Source: Actinomadura madurae (GTDB taxonomy: Bacteria; Actinomycetota; Actinomycetes; Streptosporangiales; Streptosporangiaceae). Taken from it: a DNA stretch of 64,000 nt. The DNA lies in contig NZ_FOVH01000001.1 of assembly GCF_900115095.1 (NCBI RefSeq), positions 958,000 to 1,021,999 of the forward strand. The letters are read 5' to 3'. Of this stretch, positions 7,865-17,075 are shown piece after piece (the first letter of the stretch is position 1; every line of letters starts with the position of its first letter). The translations under genes were made by a program, and so were the position numbers. A model generated the notes under the pieces. The model did no database searches, was not told the DNA's origin, and was given only the letters and a program-made list of their open reading frames with translations.

Positions 7865-9682
7865 GTGTCCAACCAGGTCCCCGGCCTCGACCAGGCCCCA
7901 ACCGGCCACACCGAACTGATTGAGTGGGTACGCGGGATCGCCGAGCTGACCGGCCCGGACCGGGTCGAGTGGTGCGACGGCTCGGACGCCGAGTGGGAGC
8001 GCCTGACCGGCCTCCTCGTCGAGCAGGGCACGCTCACGCGCCTCGACCCGGCCAAACGGCCGAACAGCTTCCACGCCGCGTCCGACCCCACCGACGTCGC
8101 CCGCGTCGAGGACCGGACGTTCATCTGCTCCGAGAAGGAGTCGGACGCCGGCCCCACCAACAACTGGGTCGCGCCCGCCGAGATGCGGGAGACCCTCGGC
8201 GGCCTCTTCAAGGACTGCATGAAGGGCCGCACCATGTACGTGGTGCCCTTCTGCATGGGCCCCCTCGGCGGCAACATCTCCCAGCTCGGCGTTGAGATCA
8301 CCGACTCGGCCTACGTCGCGGTGTCCATGCGGATCATGACGCGGATGGGCGAGGGCGCGCTGCGGCTGATCGAGGAGCGCGGGTCGTACGTCAAGGCCGT
8401 CCACTCGGTCGGCGCCCCGCTGGAGCCCGGCCAGAAGGACGCCACGTGGCCGTGCAACTCCACCAAGTACATCACCCACTTCCCCGAGACCCGGGAGATC
8501 TGGTCCTACGGCTCCGGGTACGGCGGCAACGCCCTGCTCGGCAAGAAGTGCTACGCGCTGCGGATCGCCTCGACGATGGCGCGCGACGAGGGCTGGATGG
8601 CCGAGCACATGCTCGTGCTCAAGCTGACCCCGCCCTCCGGTGAGACCCGCTACGTGGCCGCGGCGTTCCCCTCGGCGTGCGGCAAGACCAACCTCGCCAT
8701 GCTGGAGCCGACCATCCCCGGCTGGAAGGTCGAGACGATCGGCGACGACATCGCCTGGATGCGGTTCGGCGACGACGGCCGCCTCTACGCCATCAACCCG
8801 GAGGCCGGGTTCTTCGGCGTCGCGCCCGGCACCGGCGAGAGCACCAACGCCAACGCGGTGAAGACGCTCTGGGGCAACAGCATCTTCACCAACGTGGCGC
8901 TGACCGACGACGGCGACGTGTGGTGGGAGGGCCTCACCGACGAGCCGCCCGCGCATCTGACCGACTGGAAGGGCAACGACTGGACGCCGGAGTCCGAGAC
9001 CCCGGCCGCCCACCCGAACGCCCGCTTCACCACCCCGGCCGGCCAGTGCCCGATCATCGCCGACGAGTGGGAGGACCCGAAGGGCGTCCCGATCTCGGCG
9101 ATCCTGTTCGGCGGCCGGCGCGCCTCCGCCGTCCCGCTCGTCACCGAGTCGTTCGACTGGCAGCAGGGCGTGTTCCTCGGCGCCAACGTCGCGTCCGAGA
9201 AGACCGCCGCCGCCGAGGGCAAGGTCGGCGAGCTGCGCCGCGACCCGTTCGCGATGCTGCCGTTCTGCGGCTACAACATGGGCGACTACTTCGGCCACTG
9301 GCTGGAGATCGGCAAGGCCACCGACCCCGAGAAGCTGCCGCGGATCTACTACGTCAACTGGTTCCGCAAGGACGCCGGCGGCAGGTTCGTCTGGCCCGGC
9401 TTCGGCGAGAACAGCCGCGTGCTGAAGTGGATCGTCGAGCGGCTCAACGGCAAGGCCGACGCGGTCAAGACCCCGATCGGGCACCTGCCGACCAAGGACG
9501 CGCTGGACACCGAGGGCCTGGACCTCGACGACGCCGACCTGGACATGCTGCTGTCGGTCGACACCGAGGTGTGGAAGCAGGAGGCCGCGCTCGTGCCGGA
9601 GTTCTTCGAGAGGTTCGGCGACCACACGCCGAAGGCGCTGTGGGACGAGTACCACGACCTGGTGCGCCGCCTGGAGCACTAG
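7865..9682 (+). CDS. pckG: Phosphoenolpyruvate carboxykinase (GTP)
   Basis: Cytosolic enzyme that converts oxaloacetate and GTP to PEP, CO2 and GDP in gluconeogenesis. The 605-aa product carries the PEPCK P-loop [13 protein letters not shown] with the reactive Cys, the second phosphate/metal motif GDDIAWMRF, and FCMGPLGG. Length equals the usual actinobacterial enzyme. I chose GTG 7865 because AAGGAG at 7853-7858 is 6 bases upstream; the ATG at 7859 touches that site. A GntR-type palindrome lies in the 5' region and a 17-bp hairpin follows. Confidence 0.96.
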   Translation: MSNQVPGLDQAPTGHTELIEWVRGIAELTGPDRVEWCDGSDAEWERLTGLLVEQGTLTRLDPAKRPNSFHAASDPTDVARVEDRTFICSEKESDAGPTNNWVAPAEMRETLGGLFKDCMKGRTMYVVPFCMGPLGGNISQLGVEITDSAYVAVSMRIMTRMGEGALRLIEERGSYVKAVHSVGAPLEPGQKDATWPCNSTKYITHFPETREIWSYGSGYGGNALLGKKCYALRIASTMARDEGWMAEHMLVLKLTPPSGETRYVAAAFPSACGKTNLAMLEPTIPGWKVETIGDDIAWMRFGDDGRLYAINPEAGFFGVAPGTGESTNANAVKTLWGNSIFTNVALTDDGDVWWEGLTDEPPAHLTDWKGNDWTPESETPAAHPNARFTTPAGQCPIIADEWEDPKGVPISAILFGGRRASAVPLVTESFDWQQGVFLGANVASEKTAAAEGKVGELRRDPFAMLPFCGYNMGDYFGHWLEIGKATDPEKLPRIYYVNWFRKDAGGRFVWPGFGENSRVLKWIVERLNGKADAVKTPIGHLPTKDALDTEGLDLDDADLDMLLSVDTEVWKQEAALVPEFFERFGDHTPKALWDEYHDLVRRLEH

Positions 9683-9697
9683 GCCGTCCGCTCTCCG

Positions 9698-9737
9698 CGT
9701 GCCCGCCCCCGGCGTTCCACCGCCGGGGGCGGGCACG
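9698..9737 (+). terminator. 17-bp hairpin terminator after pckG
   Basis: Arms 9698-9714 and 9721-9737 pair perfectly over 17 bp around a 6-base loop, 15 bases after the pckG stop. No T-tract follows. Confidence 0.9.
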
Positions 9738-9747
9738 ACGCGTAGAT

Positions 9748-9798
9748 ACCCCTCCTGGGCGATTTCTTTGAATTGTCAAATTTGCCCAATTTAGGGGT
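9748..9798. repeat. Nested AT-rich inverted repeats upstream of the HdeD-like gene
   Basis: Three concentric arm pairs share one centre: ACCCCT (9748-9753) with AGGGGT (9793-9798), GGGC (9757-9760) with GCCC (9784-9787), and TTTGA (9767-9771) with TCAAA (9776-9780). The inner part is unusually AT-rich for this genome. It could be a multi-site operator or a folded 5' leader of the following gene. Confidence 0.5.
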
Positions 9799-9877
9799 GG
9801 TCTTGGGCTTCCCCGTGGCACCGGGCGGCAACCAGATGAGGTACGCACATCGCCGTCCGCGGCCCCGGGAGGCAGGC

Positions 9878-10462
9878 ATGTTCGAGCCGATGACCCGCCA
9901 CTGGTGGGTGCTGGCGCTGCGCGGCGCGTTCGCGATCCTGTTCGGCATCGCCGCCTGGGTGTGGCCCGGCATCACCGTCTGGGCGCTCGTCGTGCTCTTC
10001 GGCGCGTACGCGCTGGTGGACGGCGTGTTCGCGCTCGCGGCGGCGTTCCGCGACACGACCGGCGGGCCGCGCGGCATGCTCCTGCTGTCCGGCGTCGCCG
10101 GGGTCGGCCTCGGCGTCGTGGCGCTGGTGTGGCCCGGCATCACCGCGTTCGTCCTGCTGATGCTGATCGCCGCGTGGGCGGTCGCCACCGGCGTGCTGGA
10201 GATCGTCGCCGCGGTCGCGCTGCGCAAGGAGCTGCGCGGCGAGTGGGCGTACGTGCTGACGGGCGCGGTCTCGGTGATCTTCGGCATCCTGCTGTTCGCC
10301 TGGCCGGTGTCCGGCGCGGTCGCCATCGTCTGGCTGATCGGGCTGTTCGCGATCCTGTTCGGCGCCGCCATGGTCGGCGCCGCGTTCCGGCTGCGCAGGC
10401 TCGGCCGCGAGGTGCGGCGGACGGAGGGCGCCCTCGGCGGCCCCAGGCCCGCCCACCCCTGA
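9878..10462 (+). CDS. HdeD/DUF308-family membrane protein
   Basis: 194-aa protein with six predicted transmembrane helices. They are arranged as repeated two-helix units in which FGI-AWVWPGIT-like segments recur at about residues 20-32, 72-84 and 128-140, the DUF308 repeat pattern. HdeD homologs are linked to acid or envelope stress, but most actinomycete members are uncharacterised. ATG 9878 has GGGAGG at 9867-9872. A nested inverted repeat lies upstream, which suggests individual regulation. Confidence 0.85.
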   Translation: MFEPMTRHWWVLALRGAFAILFGIAAWVWPGITVWALVVLFGAYALVDGVFALAAAFRDTTGGPRGMLLLSGVAGVGLGVVALVWPGITAFVLLMLIAAWAVATGVLEIVAAVALRKELRGEWAYVLTGAVSVIFGILLFAWPVSGAVAIVWLIGLFAILFGAAMVGAAFRLRRLGREVRRTEGALGGPRPAHP

Positions 10463-10483
10463 TCGCCGCCGCCGCACCGGAAA

Positions 10484-10501
10484 CCTCGACCGCGCTTGAG
10501 G
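10484..10501. promoter_or_regulatory. SoxR box upstream of soxR
   Basis: CCTCGA-CCGCGC-TTGAGG matches the SoxR consensus layout CCTCAA-N6-TTGAGG with one arm mismatch. A TAGGAT -10-like hexamer at 10507-10512 follows and ends 7 bases before the soxR ATG, so the box sits where MerR-type activators bind. Autoregulation is the simplest reading. Confidence 0.7.
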
Positions 10502-10519
10502 TCGCATAGGATGCGGCGC

Positions 10520-11116
10520 ATGACGCGGCTGGAGCACCGGGTACACGAACTGACCGTCGGGCAGCTCGCCGAGCGGAGCGGCGTGGCCGTCTCGGCGCTG
10601 CACTTCTACGAGTCCAAGGGGCTGATCAGCAGCCGCCGCACGGCGGGCAACCAGCGCAGGTTCGGCCGCGACACCCTCCGCCGCGTCTCGTTCATCAAGG
10701 TGTCGCAGCGCGTCGGCATCCCGCTCAGCGACATCCGCGACGCCCTCGCCACCCTCCCCGAGGAGCGCACCCCCACGGTGGAGGACTGGGCGCGGCTCTC
10801 GGAGGCGTGGCGCAGCGACCTCGACGCGCGCATCCGGCAGCTGGAGCGGCTGCGCGACGACCTCACCGACTGCATCGGCTGCGGCTGCCTGTCGATCAGC
10901 AGGTGCGCGCTCGCCAACCCCTACGACCGGCTCGGCGACGAGGGGCCCGGACCGCGCCGCCTGCTGGTGAACCGGGGCGCGGAGGCGGTGCACGACGCGG
11001 AGGCGCCGCATGGTGCGCGGCAGGCGGCCCCGTCCCGTCCGGCGGAGGAGACCCGCGCCGTCTCGGAGGCCGCCCACCACGCGGAGTGCGGGGGCGTCTG
11101 CGCCCCCGAGGGCTGA
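10520..11116 (+). CDS. soxR: Redox-sensing transcriptional regulator SoxR
   Basis: MerR-family regulator with a [2Fe-2S] redox sensor. The N-terminal winged HTH ([20 protein letters not shown]), dimerisation helix and cluster ligands C118, C121, C123 and C129 ([12 protein letters not shown]) are intact. In actinomycetes SoxR answers redox-cycling metabolites. ATG 10520 gives the N-terminus expected from Streptomyces homologs and fits a leaderless transcript; ATG 10511 is an alternative. At 198 aa it is longer than I remember for SoxR. The extra tail ends in [10 protein letters not shown], adding two Cys and two His. Confidence 0.92.
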   Translation: MTRLEHRVHELTVGQLAERSGVAVSALHFYESKGLISSRRTAGNQRRFGRDTLRRVSFIKVSQRVGIPLSDIRDALATLPEERTPTVEDWARLSEAWRSDLDARIRQLERLRDDLTDCIGCGCLSISRCALANPYDRLGDEGPGPRRLLVNRGAEAVHDAEAPHGARQAAPSRPAEETRAVSEAAHHAECGGVCAPEG

Positions 11117-11122
11117 CCCGCG

Positions 11123-13525
11123 CTACCTGCGGAGCGGGACGCGGCCGTGCGGGTCGATGCGGCGGGGCGCCGGTTCCCGCCCGGACGGCTGGGCCGGCGC
11201 CGGACGCACCGGGATCGGCTCGATCGGCAGCTCCGCCGGCTCGTCGTCGGAGAGGCTGAACTCCTCGCCGTGGTGCCACAGGGTGATGCCCGGCCCGTCC
11301 AGCAGCTCGTAGGACGCCGACTCCGCCGTCACCGCCACCTTGATCAGGCTGCCCCGGTACCGCATGCGGAACGTCAGCCGGCTGATCCCGCCGGGCAGCC
11401 GCGGCGCGAACCGGAGCCGGCCCTTGCCCGCGCGCATCCCGCCGAACCCGGCGACCAGGCCGCTCCACGCGCCCGCCATCGAGGCGATGTGCAGCCCGTC
11501 GCGGGTGTTGTGGTTCAGGTCGTGCAGGTCCATCAGCGCGGTCTCGCCCAGGTAGTCGTGCGCCAGCTCCAGCTGGCCGACCTCGGCGGCGACCACGGCC
11601 TGCGTCTGCGCCGAGAGCGAGGAGTCCCGGACGGTCAGGCCCTCGTAGTAGGCGAAGTCGCGCTCCTTCTGCTCCTCGGTGAACGCGTCCCCGCACAGGT
11701 GCAGGGCGAGCACCAGGTCCGCCTGCTTGACGACCTGCTTGCGGTAGAGGTCGAAGTAGGGGAAGTTCAGCAGCAGCGGGTAGTGGTCGGGTTTCGTCGC
11801 CGCGAAGTCCCAGCGGGCGTGGTTGGTGAAGCTCTCGCTCTGCGGGTGGACGCCCAGCCGGTCGTCGTAGGGGATGAGCATGGCCGCCGCCGCGTCCCGC
11901 CACGACGCCGCCTCCTCGGCGTTCACGCCCAGCCGGTCGGCCACGTCGGGGTGGCGCATCGCCATCTCCGCGGCCTCCTGGAGGTTCCGGCGCGCCATCA
12001 GGTTGGTGTAGACGTTGTTGTCCACGACCGCGCTGTACTCGTCCGGTCCGGTGACGCCGTCGATGCGGAAGACGCCGCCGACGTCGTGATGGCCGAGGCT
12101 GCGCCACAGCCGGGCGGTCTGCACCAGGATGTCCAGGCCGACCTCCCGCTCGAACTGCTCGTCCCGGGTGGCGTCCACGTACCGGACGACGGCGTCGGAG
12201 ATGTCGGCGTTGATGTGGAACGCGGCGGTGCCGGCGGGCCAGTACCCGGAGCACTCGTGGCCGCGGATCGTCCGCCAGGGGAACGTGGCCCCGCCCAGCC
12301 CGAGCTGGTTGGCGCGCTCCACCGCCAGCGGCAGCGTCATGTGCCGCCACGCCAGCGCGTCCGCCGCGGCGCCCGGCGAGGTGTAGGTCAGCACGGGAAG
12401 CACGAACGTCTCGGTGTCCCAGAACGTGTGCCCGTCATAGCCGGGACCCGTCAGCCCCTTCGCCGGGATCATGCGGCGCTCCGCCCGCGCCCCCGCCTGC
12501 AGGACGTGGAACAGCCCGAACCGGACCGCCTGCTGGATCTCGGCGTCGCCCTCGACCTCGACGTCCGCGCCCTCCCAGAAGCCGTCGAGGTACTCGCGCT
12601 GCTCGGCCAGCAGCCCGTCCCAGCCGGTCTGCCGCGCGCCCGCCAGCGCCCCGACCACCTGGTCGTGCAGCGCCGGCCGGGACCGCCGGCTCGACCACCC
12701 GTACGCGATGTACTTGACGATGCGGAGCCGCTGGCCCGGCTCCAGCCGGGTCGCGACCGTCAGCCGGCCCACGTCGTTGGAGCTCTCGGTGTCGATCGCC
12801 AGCGACTCCGGGCCCTCGATGTCGTGCGACATCCCGGCCGCCATCCGCAGGCCGCTGCGCCGCGTCCGGTGGAGCAGCAGCACCTTCTTGCCGTTGGCGA
12901 CGTGCTCCTCGCTGACCAGCGGGCTGTCCAGGATCGCGGACGCGCGCGGGTCCTTGCCGCCGCCCGGCAGCGCCTCGTTGGCCACCAGCTCCGACTGGGC
13001 GACCACGCGGACCGCCTCGTCGACCGGCTCGACCTCGTAGCAGATCGCCGCGACGGCCCGCTGCGTCAGCGAGACCATCCGCACCGACGTGACCCGGATC
13101 GTCCGGTCCGCCGGAGACGTCCACTCGACCTGCCGGGTGAGCGTCCCCGCCCGCATGTCGAGGACCCGCTCGTGGTGGTGGACGCGGCCGTAGCGCACGT
13201 CGAGCGGCTCGTCGTCCACCAGCAGCCGGATCACCTTGCCGTTGGTGACGTTGATCGCCGTCTGGCCCGACTCGGGATAGCCGTAGGCGGTCTCGGCGTG
13301 CGGCAGCGGGCGCTGCTCGTAGAAGGAGTTCAGGTAGGTGCCGGGCAGCCCGTGCGGCTCGCCCTCGTCCAGGTTGCCGCGCATGCCGAGGTGCCCGTTG
13401 GACAGCGCGAACACCGACTCGGTCTGCGCCAGCCGGTCCAGCCGCAGTTCGGGCTCCCGGACGCACCAGGGCTCCACCGTGAACACCGGCCGGTCCACGG
13501 CGCTCTGCCCGTCCCGGTCACTCAA
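11123..13525 (-). CDS. Family GH65 disaccharide phosphorylase
   Basis: 800-aa GH65 enzyme: an N-terminal beta-sandwich (to about 320), an alpha/alpha barrel with [13 protein letters not shown] at 362-374 and the catalytic acid Glu496 in VTGPDEYS, and a C-terminal beta domain. Family members phosphorolyse maltose, trehalose, kojibiose or nigerose to beta-glucose-1-phosphate and glucose. The partner beta-phosphoglucomutase directly upstream supports a phosphorylase rather than a hydrolase. The exact disaccharide cannot be read from sequence. Start is TTG 13525, overlapping the pgmB stop as TTGA, so expression is probably coupled. Confidence 0.88.
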   Translation of the reverse strand: MSDRDGQSAVDRPVFTVEPWCVREPELRLDRLAQTESVFALSNGHLGMRGNLDEGEPHGLPGTYLNSFYEQRPLPHAETAYGYPESGQTAINVTNGKVIRLLVDDEPLDVRYGRVHHHERVLDMRAGTLTRQVEWTSPADRTIRVTSVRMVSLTQRAVAAICYEVEPVDEAVRVVAQSELVANEALPGGGKDPRASAILDSPLVSEEHVANGKKVLLLHRTRRSGLRMAAGMSHDIEGPESLAIDTESSNDVGRLTVATRLEPGQRLRIVKYIAYGWSSRRSRPALHDQVVGALAGARQTGWDGLLAEQREYLDGFWEGADVEVEGDAEIQQAVRFGLFHVLQAGARAERRMIPAKGLTGPGYDGHTFWDTETFVLPVLTYTSPGAAADALAWRHMTLPLAVERANQLGLGGATFPWRTIRGHECSGYWPAGTAAFHINADISDAVVRYVDATRDEQFEREVGLDILVQTARLWRSLGHHDVGGVFRIDGVTGPDEYSAVVDNNVYTNLMARRNLQEAAEMAMRHPDVADRLGVNAEEAASWRDAAAAMLIPYDDRLGVHPQSESFTNHARWDFAATKPDHYPLLLNFPYFDLYRKQVVKQADLVLALHLCGDAFTEEQKERDFAYYEGLTVRDSSLSAQTQAVVAAEVGQLELAHDYLGETALMDLHDLNHNTRDGLHIASMAGAWSGLVAGFGGMRAGKGRLRFAPRLPGGISRLTFRMRYRGSLIKVAVTAESASYELLDGPGITLWHHGEEFSLSDDEPAELPIEPIPVRPAPAQPSGREPAPRRIDPHGRVPLRR

Positions 13526-14271
13526 TGGTTCTCCAGCAGCTCAGATAGATCGTTGACCACCACGTCGGCGCCGTGCTCGGCGAGCGCCTCGGCATGCGCC
13601 TCGCCCACCCGGTTGACGCCGACCACCTGGGCGAACCCGCCGGCGCGTCCCGCCTGGACCCCGGCGAGCGCGTCCTCGAACACCACCGCCCGCTCCGCCG
13701 GGACGCCGAGTTCCCGCGCCCCCTCCAGGAACATGTCGGGCGCCGGCTTGCCGGGCAGATGCCGCTCGGCCGCCACCACCCCGTCCACCCGGGCGTCGAA
13801 CAGGTCGGTGATCCCGACGGTCCGCAGGACCTGGACGGTGTTGGCGCTCGACGACACCACGGCCGTCTTCAGCCCGGCCTTGCGCGCCGCGCGGACGTAG
13901 TCGATGGACCCGTCGAACGTCTCGACGCCCTTCTCCTCGATCAGCTTGAGGACGAGGGCGTTCTTGCGGTTCCCCAGCCCCCGCACGGTCTCGGCCTCGG
14001 GCGGATCGTCCGGATCGCCCTCCGGCAGGGTGATGCCGCGCGACTCCAGGAACGAGCGCGTCCCGTCCTCGCGCTTCTTGCCGTCGACGTACCGGCCGTA
14101 GTCGTGGACCGGGTCGAACTCGGTGAACGGCTCACCGGTCCGCCCGGCGCGCTCGCGCAGGAAACCGTCGAACATCTCCTTCCACGCCGCCGCGTGGACG
14201 GACGCCGTCCGGGTCAGCACCCCGTCCAGATCGAAGAGACACGCCGCCGCTTCGTCCGGCAGTCCCAGCAT
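13522..14271 (-). CDS. pgmB: Beta-phosphoglucomutase, HAD superfamily
   Basis: 249-aa HAD phosphatase-fold mutase that turns beta-glucose-1-phosphate into glucose-6-phosphate. Motif I is FDLDGVLT with the nucleophile and acid/base aspartates, motif II VVSSSAN, motif III Lys in PGKPAPDMF and motif [17 protein letters not shown] 14271 has AGGGGG 5 bases upstream. It is the first gene of a two-gene operon with the GH65 phosphorylase and is divergent from the 6-phosphogluconate dehydrogenase gene, which consumes a product made from glucose-6-phosphate. Confidence 0.9.
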   Translation of the reverse strand: MLGLPDEAAACLFDLDGVLTRTASVHAAAWKEMFDGFLRERAGRTGEPFTEFDPVHDYGRYVDGKKREDGTRSFLESRGITLPEGDPDDPPEAETVRGLGNRKNALVLKLIEEKGVETFDGSIDYVRAARKAGLKTAVVSSSANTVQVLRTVGITDLFDARVDGVVAAERHLPGKPAPDMFLEGARELGVPAERAVVFEDALAGVQAGRAGGFAQVVGVNRVGEAHAEALAEHGADVVVNDLSELLENH

Positions 14272-14369
14272 CCGCACCCCCTGCAGAATGTCACCATCGG
14301 AATGTTCCTGAATCCCGTCCCGTTTCCGCAGCCGAACGCGGTCATGCGCACCCCGTCGACCGAACGGGC

Positions 14370-14381
14370 GGATCATGATCC
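14370..14381. promoter_or_regulatory. Perfect 12-bp palindrome between pgmB and gnd
   Basis: GGATCATGATCC is a perfect 12-bp palindrome 45 bases before the gnd start, inside the 155-bp divergent promoter region. It is a candidate operator for one or both sugar-metabolism units. Confidence 0.35.
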
Positions 14382-14426
14382 ACGTACAACCCTTGGTCAG
14401 GGTCGCACACGAGGAGGAGTGAGCCA

Positions 14427-15851
14427 ATGCAGAAGGCGCGAATCGGTGTCACGGGACTGGCGGTGATGGGCCGGAACCTGGCTCGCAACCTCGCCCGGCA
14501 CGGGCATCCCGTCGCCGTGCACAACCGCACTCCCACCCGGACGAAGTCGCTGGTGGAGGAGTTCGGCGACGAGGGCACGTTCCTCCCCGCCGACACGCCG
14601 GAGCAGTTCGTGGCGTCCCTGGAGCGGCCCCGCCGCCTCGTCATCATGGTGAAGGCGGGCGGGCCCACCGACGCCGTCATCGACGAGTTCGCCCCGCTGT
14701 TGGAGCCCGGCGACATGATCGTCGACGGGGGCAACGCCAACTTCGCCGACACCCGCCGCCGCGAGGCCGCGCTGCGCGAGCGCGGCGTCCACTTCGTCGG
14801 CACCGGCATCTCCGGCGGCGAGGAAGGGGCCCTGCACGGCCCGAGCATCATGCCCGGCGGCTCCCCCGAGTCCTACGAGGCGCTCGGCCCGCTGCTGGAG
14901 GACATCTCCGCCAAGGTGGACGGCACGCCCTGCTGCACCCACGTCGGCCCCGACGGCGCCGGGCACTTCGTGAAGATGGTGCACAACGGCATCGAGTACG
15001 CCGACATGCAGCTGATCGCCGAGTCCTACGACCTGCTGCGGCACGCCGCCGGCCTCGCGCCCGCCGAGATCGCCGAGGTCTTCCGCACCTGGAACACCGG
15101 CCGGCTGGAGTCCTACCTCATCGAGATCACCGCCGAGGTCCTCGCGCACACCGACGCCTCCACCGGCAAGCCGTTCGTGGACGTCGTCCTCGACCAGGCC
15201 GAGCAGAAGGGCACCGGCCGCTGGACGGTGCAGACCGCGCTCGACCTGGGCGTCCCCGTCGGCGGCATCGCCGAGGCCGTCTTCGCCCGCTCGGTCTCCG
15301 GGCACGCCGCCCTCCGCGAGGCGGCGCAGGGCCTGCCGGGCCCGTCCCGCGGCGCCGTCGCCGGCTCCGGCTTCGCCGACGCCGTGGAGAAGGCCCTCTA
15401 CGCCTCCAAGATCGTGGCCTACGCGCAGGGGTTCCACGAGATCCAGGCGGGCAGCGCCGAGTACGGCTGGAACATCGACCTCGGCGCGATGGCCACCATC
15501 TGGCGCGGCGGCTGCATCGTCCGGGCCCGCTTCCTCGACCGCATCCGCGCCGCCTACGCGGCCGACCCCGGCACGCCGACGCTGCTGACCGACGACCACT
15601 TCGCCGAGGCCGTCGGCGACGCCCAGGACGCCTGGCGCGACGTGGTCGCCACCTCCGCCCGCCTCGGCATCCCGGCCCCCGGCTTCTCAACGGCACTGGC
15701 CTACTACGACTCCCTGCGCGCCGACCGCCTTCCCGCCGCGCTCACCCAGGGCCAGCGCGACTTCTTCGGCGCCCACACCTACCGCCGCGTAGACCGCGAA
15801 GGCTCCTTCCACACCCTCTGGGGCGGCCCCCGCACCGAAGTCACCTCCTGA
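14427..15851 (+). CDS. gnd: 6-phosphogluconate dehydrogenase, decarboxylating
   Basis: Pentose-phosphate enzyme that oxidises and decarboxylates 6-phosphogluconate to ribulose-5-phosphate with NADP. The 474-aa product has the Rossmann start [15 protein letters not shown], the NR coenzyme-discriminating site, [11 protein letters not shown], the catalytic Lys in [12 protein letters not shown] and the C-terminal substrate segment ([16 protein letters not shown], here [15 protein letters not shown]). The length is that of the long dimeric class. ATG 14427 follows GAGGAG at a good distance. Confidence 0.96.
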   Translation: MQKARIGVTGLAVMGRNLARNLARHGHPVAVHNRTPTRTKSLVEEFGDEGTFLPADTPEQFVASLERPRRLVIMVKAGGPTDAVIDEFAPLLEPGDMIVDGGNANFADTRRREAALRERGVHFVGTGISGGEEGALHGPSIMPGGSPESYEALGPLLEDISAKVDGTPCCTHVGPDGAGHFVKMVHNGIEYADMQLIAESYDLLRHAAGLAPAEIAEVFRTWNTGRLESYLIEITAEVLAHTDASTGKPFVDVVLDQAEQKGTGRWTVQTALDLGVPVGGIAEAVFARSVSGHAALREAAQGLPGPSRGAVAGSGFADAVEKALYASKIVAYAQGFHEIQAGSAEYGWNIDLGAMATIWRGGCIVRARFLDRIRAAYAADPGTPTLLTDDHFAEAVGDAQDAWRDVVATSARLGIPAPGFSTALAYYDSLRADRLPAALTQGQRDFFGAHTYRRVDREGSFHTLWGGPRTEVTS

Positions 15852-16009
15852 CGCGTCCGTCTTGCTACACCGTCGCCTGGGAGAAGGTAAAAACAGTGTC
15901 GGAAGGTGGGGTGATCTCCGGATAGCTCGTTGTGGCTAACCGTGATCGATTGATGACTGAGCGTCCCGATGCCATGGCAGGTTGAGGGGGCGCTCTCCGA
16001 CGGAGACAG

Positions 16010-16042
16010 GACCCGAAGGAGAGCGCGTGACCCGAAGGAGAG
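16010..16042 (+). repeat. 14-bp direct repeat duplicating a ribosome-binding site
   Basis: GACCCGAAGGAGAG occurs at 16010-16023 and again at 16029-16042. Each copy holds AAGGAG and is followed by an in-frame start codon (GTG 16027, ATG 16048) of the same small gene. A 9-bp inverted repeat (GCGCTCTCC 15990-15998, GGAGAGCGC 16018-16026) could hide the first site. Confidence 0.65.
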
Positions 16043-16047
16043 ATAGC

Positions 16048-16314
16048 ATGCCCGTCATGGCGCCCAAGCCCCTCGACCAGGTCACTCTCGGTGACCTGGC
16101 CACCAAGGACGACCTGAAGAACCTGGTCACCAAGGACGAGCTCGCGCAGCAGCTCGGCTCGCTCAAGCAAGAGCTCCGACAGGAGTCCAAGCAGGATCTG
16201 GGGTCGGCCGTCAACCTGATCATGGGTGAGCTCGGCAAGCTGGCCGCCCAGCAGGTAGAGATGTCCAGGACGCTGGCCCGCCTGGTCGCCAAGGTCGACG
16301 GTATAGACAAGTAG
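16048..16314 (+). CDS. Small coiled-coil protein, unknown function
   Basis: 88-aa, highly charged, no membrane segment. Residues about 18-85 form long amphipathic helices with Lys-Asp-Glu-Leu repeats (ATKDDLKNLVTKDEL is a near-tandem repeat) and heptad-like leucines, so it is probably coiled-coil and oligomeric. No family is recognised. ATG 16048 has GAAGGAGA at 16033-16040; GTG 16027 would add seven residues and has its own copy of the same site. A 12-bp hairpin follows, so this is a single-gene unit. Confidence 0.75.
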   Translation: MPVMAPKPLDQVTLGDLATKDDLKNLVTKDELAQQLGSLKQELRQESKQDLGSAVNLIMGELGKLAAQQVEMSRTLARLVAKVDGIDK

Positions 16315-16328
16315 CGCGATCGCATGAC

Positions 16329-16360
16329 GATGCCCCTGGGAACCACATCCCGGGGGCATC
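16329..16360 (+). terminator. Hairpin terminator after the coiled-coil gene
   Basis: Arms 16329-16340 and 16349-16360 make a 12-bp stem with one G-T wobble and an 8-base loop, 14 bases past the stop codon. Confidence 0.75.
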
Positions 16361-16431
16361 TCGCGTTCTAGACCACGACGTCGATCTGGATCGTCACTGC
16401 TCGTTGTCGGTGGACGCCATAGGGTGGCGGG

Positions 16432-17028
16432 ATGCGGGTTCCTGAAGACGATGAGATCCGGGCTTTACATGAGCGGCACGCGCCTAGTACGGAGGCGTTC
16501 GACCTGGTCTGGACGCACTGCGCGATCGTGTGCGAGATCGCCGAGGAGCTGATGCAGGGCGGCGGGCTGGACGTGGACAAGGACCTTGTCCGGGCCGGGT
16601 GCCTGCTGCACGACATCGGGGTCTACCGGCTGTACGACGCCAGTGGACGGCTCGATCACCAGCGGTATGTGCGGCATGGGCTTCTGGGGCACGGGCTGCT
16701 GCGGGACGAGGGGTTCCCCGAGGAGATCTGCCGGTTCTGCTCCCGGCATACCGGGGTCGGGCTGACGCGGGACGACATCGTGCGTCTCGGGCTTCCGGTT
16801 CCTGACGCCGATCTCGTGGCCGAGACCGGGGAAGAGCGGCTCGTCATGTACGCCGACAAGTTCCACAGCAAGACCGAGCCGCCCACCTTCGTGTCCGCGG
16901 AGACCTATGCCGTCCGGGTGCGCCGGTACGGCGAGGAGAAGGTGGCGGTGTTCGAGGCCATGCGCGAGTTCTTCGGGGAGCCGGATCTCGCGTCCCTGGC
17001 CGACGGCTTCGGTCACGCCCTGGTCTGA
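16432..17028 (+). CDS. HD-domain phosphohydrolase
   Basis: 198-aa HD-superfamily protein. Metal ligands are visible as H29 (WTHC), H60-D61 in CLLHDIGVYRL, and later histidines at H81/H86 and the RHTGVG segment; ADKFHSKTEPP is typical of YedJ/HDIG-like members. It probably hydrolyses a nucleotide or phosphate ester; the substrate is unknown. TAGGGT at 16420-16425 ends 6 bases before ATG 16432, so the mRNA may be leaderless. The next gene begins just downstream in the same direction. Confidence 0.85.
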   Translation: MRVPEDDEIRALHERHAPSTEAFDLVWTHCAIVCEIAEELMQGGGLDVDKDLVRAGCLLHDIGVYRLYDASGRLDHQRYVRHGLLGHGLLRDEGFPEEICRFCSRHTGVGLTRDDIVRLGLPVPDADLVAETGEERLVMYADKFHSKTEPPTFVSAETYAVRVRRYGEEKVAVFEAMREFFGEPDLASLADGFGHALV

Positions 17029-17075
17029 TGCCGGCGGTGACGCGGGCAGTGGGGGATCGGGGGCAGGATGGAGGG

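Noticed and set aside
6320..9736. 1138-codon open frame on the minus strand over modBC and pckG
   Set aside because: Shadow of genes with intact catalytic motifs; no ribosome site or recognisable domain.
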